This document shows positions 1 to 10,600 of a stretch of DNA of 64,000 nucleotides, one piece after another. The stretch is from Porites lobata. Lineage: Eukaryota; Cnidaria; Anthozoa; Scleractinia; Poritidae. Numbering within the stretch: the stretch's first letter is position 1; every line of letters starts with the position of its first letter. The notes beneath the pieces were generated by a model. The model saw only the letters and a program-made list of their open reading frames with translations, had not been told where the DNA came from and searched no databases. The DNA lies in assembly GCA_942486035.1 (NCBI GenBank), contig CALNXK010000097.1:122001-186000 (forward strand), read 5' to 3'. Made by a program: the position numbers and the translations under genes.

Positions 1-109
1 ACCTTTCATCGTAACATTATCATTGATTATTCTTACACCTTTGTTTACGTTTCTTTTGTTAACTTAGTTTCTATGTGGCGTTTTTGTTCTCCAGGTATTA
101 AATTCTAAT

Positions 110-1342
110 ATGGAAGAAGACGAAATAGGGGAAGAAGAACCGATATACGACGTGATCAACGACTCGAACGAAAAAAAATTGAAGAAGACCGTAACAGGTG
201 CAGCTGCGAGAAGAGGAACTTTTAATCGCGCTCGAGCCTGGTCGACAGAATCTACGGGAGACAGAAGCAAACTCCTCATCAGACTTCGAGAAAAATTTCA
301 TCTCAAGCCTTCTGAAGAGTTACCGCGCAATGAATCGTTGTCTGCTACGACGAGCGCAGGTTTTGCTAACTCGAAAGCTGTGGCGGACAAAAGACGGGCA
401 CTACGAACTGTGAACCCCAAAACGAGGAGATCACCTTCGTGGCATGAAGCAAGTGTCAGCGAGGTGGAATCAAAGCGTTCTCGTTCGAAATCTTTGTCTT
501 CTGGGTTTTTTAGAAGGCTTAGGGACAGTAAAAGAGAGGATATTTTACCAAATAGTGACAGGTGTAAACAAGAAAGCAGGTGTTGGTTTCCAGAGGAACT
601 TGGAAATCCCCACGGGGGATTACAAAACGGCGCATTACTACCCGGTCAAGAGACAAGTGATCCGCACCCCATGCCCGCCCGTCAACGGCCCACAGGAAGC
701 GAAAAACTAAAGAAGCGTGCTCAGTCTATAAGTTTTCCTCTTGATCGAGACTCGCTCAGTGGGAAAGGAGTAAATTTTCAGGAAAACACAGCTCAACAGT
801 GCCGTAATGAGCTGCCGTCACTCTCAGAAGACTTGGAGAGACTGTCACATCTCAGCTGGTACTGGGGTCCTCTGAGCCGATATGAGGCCGAGAAAATACT
901 TGCAGGGAAATCTAATGGTACCTTCCTTGTTCGTGATAGCTTTCACGAGTTCCACTTGTTCAGTGTAACCTTCAGATCTAAAGGAAGGACCTTACACACA
1001 AGAATTGCATACGATAAGGGGTGGTTTGGCTTTATGGGCCCAGGTGGTGTGGAGACAAAAACAAATTCTGTTGTTGATCTTATGGAAAAAACCATGAAAA
1101 TCTCCCAAAGGAGAAACTTGACCCATACAACAGGAGGACTTATAGGTCCCTCTTATCCAATTCGGTTCTTGTTTCCCTTTTCAAGGTTTGAGGAGGTTCC
1201 ATCTCTTCAGCACCTGTGCAGGTTTGTGATTCGGCAGAATTCCAGGTGTGACAAACTGCACGAGCTGCCAATTCCTGCAAAGCTCATACGGTATTTACGG
1301 GTAGAGAACCATTATCTCCCAGAGGGGGAGACAGAGAACTAA
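110..1342 (+). CDS. SOCS5: SOCS4/5-type suppressor of cytokine signalling (SH2 + SOCS box)
   Basis: One open reading frame of 410 codons. Residues 1-245 are a low-complexity basic region with many Ser/Arg clusters and an acidic start. An SH2 domain begins near residue 250 (WYWGPLSRYEAE) and contains the phosphotyrosine-binding FLVRDS motif with its Arg near residue 275. A SOCS box follows from about residue 363: SLQHLCRFVI fits the elongin B/C (BC) box and LPIP fits the Cul5 box. SOCS proteins bind phosphotyrosine on receptors and kinases and recruit a Cul5 ubiquitin ligase in the cytoplasm. The long N-terminus and the WYWG..RYEAE..L.GK..GTFL.RDS pattern resemble the SOCS4/SOCS5 group rather than CISH/SOCS1-3. 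A splice acceptor (ttgttctccag, ending at 94) lies just before the ATG, so a 5' UTR exon probably lies outside the window. The coding region has no intron. Assignment to SOCS5 rather than SOCS4 is uncertain; invertebrates often have one ancestor of both. Confidence 0.88.
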   Translation: MEEDEIGEEEPIYDVINDSNEKKLKKTVTGAAARRGTFNRARAWSTESTGDRSKLLIRLREKFHLKPSEELPRNESLSATTSAGFANSKAVADKRRALRTVNPKTRRSPSWHEASVSEVESKRSRSKSLSSGFFRRLRDSKREDILPNSDRCKQESRCWFPEELGNPHGGLQNGALLPGQETSDPHPMPARQRPTGSEKLKKRAQSISFPLDRDSLSGKGVNFQENTAQQCRNELPSLSEDLERLSHLSWYWGPLSRYEAEKILAGKSNGTFLVRDSFHEFHLFSVTFRSKGRTLHTRIAYDKGWFGFMGPGGVETKTNSVVDLMEKTMKISQRRNLTHTTGGLIGPSYPIRFLFPFSRFEEVPSLQHLCRFVIRQNSRCDKLHELPIPAKLIRYLRVENHYLPEGETEN

Positions 1343-1591
1343 ATTTGTCCAATGAGTTCTCTAGGGAAGGGGCCGGTTCTACCTATAGTTGTATGATGGC
1401 CAATACAGGGACGCTCCGCCCAGAAGGGGTTAGGGATTTCACTTGTTGAAGTATCTGAAAGGGAAGAGAAATCGTTCATTTCCATCTGTAAAAAGGCCCA
1501 AAAGGGCTAAGGGATACATTTCAAGACTGTGATATAGTAGAGAAAACGTTCTAGTTTATTATTTTATCTATGGTCGACTCCTGATAATTGG
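1343..1591. other. 3' flank of the SOCS gene
   Basis: This stretch should hold the SOCS 3' UTR. I see no further gene and no canonical AATAAA that I can assign with confidence. It ends at the 9-bp target duplication of the next element. Confidence 0.4.
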
Positions 1592-2109
1592 TAGCCTGCG
1601 AAAACATCCGTTTCCTCTCGCTCTTCGCCGCTGGGGACGTTTTGCGCGGAGGAACCTTTGCGACTCAGCGACAGAAATTCCATACTGATGACGCAAATCA
1701 ATGTTTACTTAATAAATCAGGTAGTCGTGGGGTTCCAAATGTAAATTTATTCAATTTTAGGTTTCTCCTGATCGATTTTGGTAAAGTGTTGTGTTCATCT
1801 GCAAACGAGCTCCAGCAAAACTCAAATGCTTGTTGTAGAGAAGACTATAATCCACAAATATTGACTGTTTTGTTAGAGATTCATTGCGTTTACATTTGAC
1901 CTTTGTGGCCTTTTGTCTTTTGTCTGTCATTCGTAAACAATAGCTAAAACAATGTAACTACTCGGTCGACCAATCAGGGCTTCTGACCGGATTCTGGACA
2001 TATTTTACGTCATCAGTATGGAATTTCTGTCGCTGAGTCACAGACTTTCCTCCACGCGAAACGTCCCCAGCAGCGAAGAGCGAGGAGAAACAGATGTCTT
2101 TGCAGGCTA
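1592..2109. mobile_element. TAGCCTG-ended MITE, copy A (518 bp)
   Basis: Imperfect inverted repeats of about 110 bp start TAGCCTGCGAAAACATC on the left and end GATGTCTTTGCAGGCTA on the right. They share the segment around CAGCGACAGAAATTCCATACTGATGACG. The flanking 9-mers are GATAATTGG and GATAATTAG (8 of 9 identical), consistent with an older target-site duplication. The middle has no credible coding region, so this is a non-autonomous DNA transposon. A 9-bp duplication suggests a MULE-like superfamily; 8-bp hAT is possible if the end is set one base away. Confidence 0.8.
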
Positions 2110-4605
2110 GATAATTAGAACCCTTAAGAGAAACAAAAAAGTTCAAGTTATTGAAATTTCAAGTTATCAAGGGTAAAATTATATAGAAAATGTTGTGAAG
2201 GGAAAGTGAAAATTGCTTTGAGTTAGCGGGAGGTTTCAGTTTCTGGGAGTCAACTGTAATAATAATTTAGTAATAATTATAATGATGATTATGATGGTAT
2301 TTTTTTTTACTTCATAACATTAATGAAGTACCAACTGTTATTTTAATGTGACATCATCATTCAATCTATAGAAGTCTGCAATGGATGTGGTAACATATAT
2401 ATATATATCCAGCCCTTCAATTAATTAGTATTTATAGTAATGTTATTTGTTATAGTAAAATGCAGAAATCAAGTTTGATATTATTTCAATGAAGTGTTAG
2501 TCTAAGAACAATATAAGATTTTATTTTATTATATAAACACCAATGAAATACCAGGATGATGATAAACATGATATCTTCACACAAGAAAAGATCACAATAT
2601 TGCTATGGCTACTTAATAAATCATGCCTTTTAAAGCAAAAAAAAAAAATAAAGAGAAATGGTTTGGTATTTCATTGGTGTTTATGTAATAACGAGAGCAT
2701 TACATGACCGCTTGGAGATAAGAGATAATTGAGTGCAGCAAACGAGTAAAATATTTTTTCAACACAAGAAGAGAAATTTGGTATCTCAGTGTGGCCATGC
2801 AATATCCTCTATTTATTTACACAGCTACGAAAACAGAGCTGTTATAAGTCATACATAGTTGACATAATTGAAATGCAGATTAAATAAGGAGAAAACAATC
2901 ATTATTATTTATTATTACCGAATTTGAAATTAAATTGAATGATTAGATATGAAGGTTCTACTATGCTGGTAACACTTATAATAAAAAAAAGGTGACTATT
3001 TAGCTCAATAATAGAGAGTTTAATATCTAGTTAAAAGAAAAAAAATAGAGTATTTATTGTTACAGCTTGCAAGAAACTATACAATTCTGAGGAAAGATAT
3101 CATTTCAGTACAAAACTATGTGTTATTTAAAGCCGGTATATAGAAAACAACACACACTAGGGACACCAGAAAAAAAGGGAAAATCTTTTTTCTCTTGCAC
3201 ATACATTGCATGATACACAGGCTTCTATTTATAACAACAATACTATCATGGGATAACGTGTTTATATCTAACATTTAAATTTAAAGTTTTGAATGTAGTA
3301 CACTGATTATAAGGATAATTGTGAAATATATAATTGTAGTAATGATTAATGGTGACGTATAGAAAGAAGTTAATATTTTTAACAGTCCCATACATAAAAT
3401 TAAGCTTAAATGTTCTGATAGAGAAGGTTAATATTGAAATAAATGAAAACCAAATATATAATATATGCATATGCTTATTATCCTTTTTTGAATCCTAACT
3501 CCTTATTCTTGATTATCACATTGATGTGAGAAGTGTGTCAAGTCCCCCATGAAAATGCAGTGGCCAATAATTAATAAAAGTGGCATTTATAGTTTATTTT
3601 AATCTCTTTTCTGCCTCAATTAAACACCGACAGTTCGACAAAAAAAGGAATTCTCTAAAGTGTAAGTCTGGAACTGAATCAAGAACAATTTAAGGAATAA
3701 TTTTTAAAAAATGAGGAATTTTAAAACTCGATCGTGTTAAGTGGCCCAGTTGATCACGATGGACTATGGATCAGATGCTCAAGACATCAAACCTCGGTAG
3801 AAAGAGAATGAATTCTTCTTTCTTGCATGGTGAAAAGAATAGAAATAAAGAGAGAAATACATGTAAGTAGAATCCCTTTTTCTTATAAGGCCAGCGGAGT
3901 TTTAAAAGAAACACAGCAAATTAAAAATTACCTGGATTAAAAAAAAAAATTACATTCAGTTATACAAAAGTTATTTTAATTTGTCCCACATACCGTACAC
4001 ACAACGTACTTCAATGGTACAGTGAGATAAATTAGAGCCAAAATTATAGTGTTAGTTTCGCCTTTATTAGTAATGACAAAAGAGAATGGAATCTTCAGTT
4101 ATTAATACCAGTTTAACATATGTATAATAATACATGGGCAAGAAATTTAAACAGGAGTTACACTTTTATATGCATACTTGTATAATGTTACCGCTATTTC
4201 TAATGATAATCAGTATTAATAAACTGCCACCCTATCTGAGCTTTTGCTTTCTCTCTCTCTTTTTTTTGCCTGAAATAAAACTACCAAAATAATCCAAACC
4301 AAGAATTAGCCTGAGGACAAACCGATTCAGAAATTAGTCTTACCCCCTATGTCTACGGCTTCAAACTCTTGACCAGGATTGTGAATGACTACTCACAACC
4401 TTGGCCAGACTCTTATGAATAGGACAACTATATATATGCATGACATCTACAAACCAAAGTGACTGTGCCAGGTGCAGTTTTTTTTTTTTTTTTACAGGTC
4501 ATGTTCAAATAAATTTTTCTATTCACAAACAGTCTTATCTTTAACCATTACTTGCACTGCTAGCAACAATAATGTATACTGCACAATATTATTTGGAGTC
4601 AGTCT
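2110..4605. other. AT-rich intergenic sequence, no gene seen
   Basis: Long AT-rich stretch with A and T runs, a short TA microsatellite near 2395-2408 and only short random ORFs. It lies between the end of the SOCS gene and the last exon of COQ9; the first few hundred bases left of 4606 should include the COQ9 3' UTR. Confidence 0.5.
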
Positions 4606-7600
4606 CTATCTGTTTCGGCTGTTTAGTCCACTCATATTCCGCACCTGAAATAGAGCATTAAGTACCAATATGAGTCACTGATTGGAAACTACTAAGCACC
4701 TGGACCCAGTTGTTTGAAAGGTCGATAAAGCTATCCACTGGATAAATCTCTATCCAGTGGCACAGGAAAAAATAACGGATTCCCATTTCTGGATATTTTA
4801 GGGTATTTAAAGAATACCCATAAAAATCCCAAATTTGGCAAAGTGAGACAAGTCTCAACCAGGGAATTCCCAACCAAGTTCCCTGATTGGGACTTGTCTC
4901 ACTCTTCCAAATTTGGGATTTTTGTGGGTATTCTTTAAATACCCTAAAATATCCAAAAATGGGAATCTGTTATTTTTTCCTGGGTGGATAATGCAATTGA
5001 TTTCCCTAATACATGTACTTACTGGTATCCACTGTATAGCGATTTATCTGGCCCCAGTTGTTCAAAAGGTGGATAACACTATCCATCGCATAAATCTCTA
5101 TCCACTGAATAGCGCAATTGGTTTTCCTAATACTTATCCACTGGATAGTGCTATCCGTCTTTTCAACAACCGGGGCCTGGTGGATGGCACTATCCAACGT
5201 TTGAACAACCGGGCCCTGTAAGCTAACTCTTCCTCTATTGTCTCTCAGTCTGCTATCAATATATTAATTTTATCATGGGAGAGGCGCAGTCACCAACTCG
5301 CATTCTGTTCTCTGTGTGCAATCCTATAAAAAGAAGACTGGGGATGGCCGGGCCAGACCCGTAAGTGCACAACCAGCAAAACACCCAAAACTCTGAGTCC
5401 ACACCTCCCATATTTCCAAGCCTATCTAGGACCTGTGTCAGAGATTGGAAAAACCGGGAAAATTAATTTGTATAAAGTAAGACAAGATTCAAAATTTGTG
5501 CGTTCCTCATGAGCTTCCTTAAAATACTGAAACCCAATAGTTAACAGTTATATGTTTGTATAACCCAAGAGACTCTGGATGTTATGACAACTCCAGCTTC
5601 TGGCATGCTTAAAGCCATAATTTGTGTTTTGAAATCAAACAGAGAATCCACCTTCACTAATACTCTCCAACTGAAAATGTGTACATCAAAAATGGACAAA
5701 CACGGTACATGTATGTCGCCCATTATAGAAAAAATATGGTTTCACTGAAACTCTAGAAAGCAAGATTTGTAGGCTATGGCTGACCAGGTCCATGTGACCA
5801 TGCAATTCTGGTTGTAATAATATTGTTTGTAGCCTTAAAAACATCACACTTACTGTAGTAAAGGCTGCTGACAATAACTCTGTCGCATCTGATCCAGCTT
5901 TTTCCAACTAGAAAAGACAACCAAAACCAAAAAATAAACTATCATGTACTAGAAAATGAGTGGTAAATACATAGCATGAGCACAGTTTCTCCATTTGGAT
6001 ATCATGAAATGAAGAACAAAATGTAACTATTATAACGCAAAATCCAGAGGCCCTTTTCTTTTGGTCTCCAAGGTGACGCTACGAAAAATTATTTGGTTCA
6101 GTAAAGCAACCATTTTAGGTCACTAAAAGCAAGAATTCAAATTTCTTTTGTTGTTCTTTGTTTGCTCTTTGTACATGACAAAAAAAAACCTATGTAATTA
6201 TGATCACGCAAGTCAAGTGGATTTTCACCTGGACATACCTTCCAACTGATAAGCATGACTGTATATTGCACCTGCACATATATCGCACGTGGCCCTAGAT
6301 CATAGTTGCCAATAATTATGAAAGTCGAGCATTTATCCATGGAAGTACAAGATACTTACTGTTTCTTTGGCACTGATAAGCATACCAATGTCAGACATTC
6401 TTCTGTCCAGAAAATTCCATGTTTCCTCAAAATCAGGAGATCTGTCACTGACCATGTACAATTCTGAAATTTAAGAGAGAATTAATTTTAAATACTTGAT
6501 TTGTATGTTGATCATGGGTCAATTTTATCCTTGGTTTAAATAATTTTGTTTTCCTTCACTTTAGACTCATTATTTGTTGGTTTTCACATGACATCACCAA
6601 AATTCAAACTAAGGATTATCGGATCTTCTGAGCTTCTACTTTCCTGAGATATTACAGCAGCTAAACACCCTCATTTATACAACTGTTTGGTTTGAAAGGG
6701 TTTTTTGTTTTGCATTTGAGGATGCTTGAATTTCCAGGCTTTTGTGTGACACGGTAATTAGCTGATGGCCAGGGAAGTTCTTATGTGGGTTAAAAACATT
6801 GCCGATTTTTTGAGATTGTGCTATCTAAACATTCATTGTCTCAAAATATATTTTACTTCAACCTTTATGAGTTCCTTGCATGATGAATCCAGGCATTTGT
6901 AGGGAAACTCAAAGTCAGATGTTTCCGTTGGTTTCCGGCAGCCATATTTCTACCCCTCACAGGGACTCCAACATGGCATCTCTATACAAAGCTCTAAAAA
7001 TTTGGGTAAGACATTTTCCGAATATCTCACATATGAAATATTGCACAGGCCTGATTTTTGGCAAGGCTTTTTGTTTATTTATCTTCTTTTATTTCCCAGA
7101 TTCTGAACTTTGAATGGTTTGCACTTTTATTTTTTGAGAAAACAGAGAATTCATTACCATACATGTACATCCACAAACATGTCCGCAAAATTAATCATGG
7201 GCACAACAAAAGGCTGTCCAACAGCCCTGGGCTACTGGATTGACTTGTCACTCTATACTAGCATAATTTAATTATTTTGAGTTATTCATAAAGCCAGCAA
7301 AATTGACCTTACAAAGTAAAAATAATGTTAGTGAAAGGGGGGCTGGTGGGCCAACATGACTGCTCCAGGTGTGTAACTTCAGCAACAGCTTGCCTGAAGA
7401 GCAACAACTTTCTATTATTATATTTTCATCTCACCATAAAATATAATTTGAACCAAGGTTAAAACTGAACCAGAGCATGTACACCAAAATAACTATTAAA
7501 GTATAACAATTATTTTGCTATCATTAATTTAATATTATTGATTTGATTATAAAACAAAATGTAGGCACTGTCATAGAAGTCAAATTCCATTAGTTTTTAT

Positions 7601-10600
7601 TTATTCCTTTCATATTTTTCAAGTTATTCCATTCTTTACTAATATATATAATGTATCATTGGATCACAGCTCTCCATGTATACAATGCAGTTATAGTGTG
7701 CATAAATCAAATTCAAAAAATGCTCCAGTTGCATTCTCAGTTGCCTTTGTACCTTTGTAAGGGCTCCAAATTTACAAACACAAACTTGTCCAAGTGTACC
7801 AGTAGTTATCTTTAACCTACCTGTGGAACCGTACAGTGCTGCTAACACCCCTCTCTTTGTGTACCAGTTTATCTGTGTATGATCAGAAGGTATTACAAGA
7901 AACACTGTGATAAACATCACAAATTAAATTAATAATTTTCTTATATCAAAAGCTACCTTTCCTTAGAGGAAAAGTGACTCACAAACTTGCTTGTTTCACT
8001 TGCTCTAACAATCAGTTTTTCAAAACAGGATGCCCCTCGAATAATTATTATTTTTTAATTCAACAAAATTATACTCCTTGGAAAAACAGAACCCACTGGC
8101 ACCCTACCCATCTCATTCCCGATATGTCCCCCGCCAAATTCATGAATTCTCTGTGCATGCTTGTTGAGTTACAAACTAAGGTGATTCAAATGTTTGTTAT
8201 GTCTGTTATGTTACCAGTCGAGAATCTCTAACATGTTGGCCATAGTCAAATGAATCTAATAGTATGAACAGAATATTTAAAATAAAGTGTCATCAAATAA
8301 TAACATCACCAGTATATTACGTCATTCAAATCATTAATTTTCAAACGAATTTCATAGAACCAATTCAAATAAAATATCACTTTATTTTTCCCAAAAATAG
8401 AAATCAAATTAAAAATTTTAATATTAAGGAATCAGTTTGTTTCCAACAGTTCAATTTCAAACTTTGATCAGTATACTAATCAATGATTACTGACTGTGGA
8501 GTCCTTTTACTAATCAAAATGTACAATGTACTTGTCCTATAAACATGTAATCTATTAATAACAATACCAAGGCTGTGCTCTAAGAAAAACTGAGGGGAGC
8601 CCAGCTACAAACATGTGAAATCCTAGATGCCCGGTTTATGATTTCTATTACAAAAAAGTAAGACTTTCTAGTCACCCAGGAACAAAAGTTAGGTTCCATG
8701 GTGCACCAGGTGGGTTAGAGCACAGCCTTAATACATTGATTAGTGACCCACCATCTCATAATGAGTCACCAATAAGCTTATTCCCAACCTATTTATAAAA
8801 AGACCAACAATTTCATTAGCAAAAATTTTGGAACTTACATCTGTTGATGTGTCCCCTGCATGGTACCATATTTCATCCACCATGTATGCAACATTCTTTG
8901 CAGCATCAGGAGCATTGTGTGGTAGTAACATCAAACCCATGGCCTTAAAAAAAACGTCACATTGAAATGTGATTATTTTTCAATATTGTCAGTTGCGTTT
9001 CCAAGCACATTTCTACATTATTGATTAATTGACTGACTCAAGAGACTGACTCTTATCAGGGCTAGAAAAAAGTCCTGTCCAGTTGTCAGGGACAAGTAGA
9101 TTTTCTCACTGGGCAGGCAACTTTAAAGGCTTACTTGCCCAATGGGCAAGGGTCCAGGGAAGTGATCCTCTAACAAAATCATTACCTAAGATGGCTAAGA
9201 AGTTGTCACAGGCAAGACAAATTGGAGACTTGCTTGTCTAAAGGACAAGCTGGAATTCAAGTTTTTTTTCCGATCACTGCTTATGACCCAAAGACTAATA
9301 AACAACTGACTGACTAAATGGCAAACTAAATGACTGACAGGCTGTCTGATGCTGACTGATGCAGAGTTCTTCACAAAGTGTTGATTGACTTGCTGTTTGG
9401 CAGATCCTCACTCCCTGAATATCTGACAAACTGATTTCCACTGAATAGGGTTGCCTGGACTGACTAGAGCATTGACTCCACCAACTGACTGACAAGTTGA
9501 TCTATTGGTGATGACTGAAAGGACTAACTGACTGACAGGCTAACTGACTACATGTGCATACTGACTGACTTGCTGGTATTAATCTACAAGCTTCCTATTT
9601 ACAGTGTATTTTGTTGTTGTTATTTGGTGAAAAGTTTCAGTATACCTGAGGCCACTGGCCAATATAAGGGATTAGCATCCTTAGCCGCACTTCCACAGCA
9701 TCACGGATTATCACCCGGGAGCTTTTACGCCTAAAGAAAATTATATAAACTTTATTAGCCTCTACAATCAAATAAACCTGTAAAGAAACTTAAACAATTA
9801 ACAATAATATTTTATTGTCAACTGTTCATAATTAGTGACAATAGTTTATTCACTCGCATAATTCTTGACATCATACTAAGCCTCATTCAATGAAGTCAAA
9901 GTGATAAGAAATTTGGTGAGTAGCCAGAGTTTCTGTGATGACTAAACAGTGATTTTTGTCAGTCACTGGAGCATCTGGAGAACCCTCGAATTTGATACAA
10001 TCAGCAGCCACTGCAATTCATGACTAACAGATTCAATTTTCAAGTTATCAGTTAATAATAATAATAATAAAATTTGTATACATTGCAGCACTTATCCACT
10101 CCTGCTCTAGACACTTTACACAACATTCCAAACAATTAAGTGAAATATTTAACATTCCAAATCATTATTAAATAAATAATAAATGACTGTAAATTAAGAT
10201 AATAATTCTCATGCTAACAATGAAAAAGACAAGTCTTGAGGTGAGATTTAAAAGTACTTAAATTTTCACTTGAACAGATGTTGCTAGTATTAAAACTGTT
10301 CCACATGTCAGGAATAGCATACAAACGATGACAAAATTGTTGACATTCAAAAATGGGGTAACTTTGGAGAAAAAAACAATCCACCCCCCGTCCCCCTCCC
10401 CTCCATTCAAAGCTGAGGTGTTTTTGGCAAACAGCGGCACATCATTGCATGGAGGGGATGGGGAAGGCAAAGGTTTATTTTTTGTCTTCTTTTAGTTAGC
10501 AAAACGTTAGAAAGACCCCTTAGGGCTAAGTACCTCAAAATAGTTTTGTCACCAAAATTATTGTAGCTTCACTGTACATGTAAGAGCCTTTCTTTTGAAA

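Noticed and set aside
2160..4600. Several short ORFs in AT-rich DNA
   Set aside because: No motif, no splice structure and composition like the surrounding sequence.
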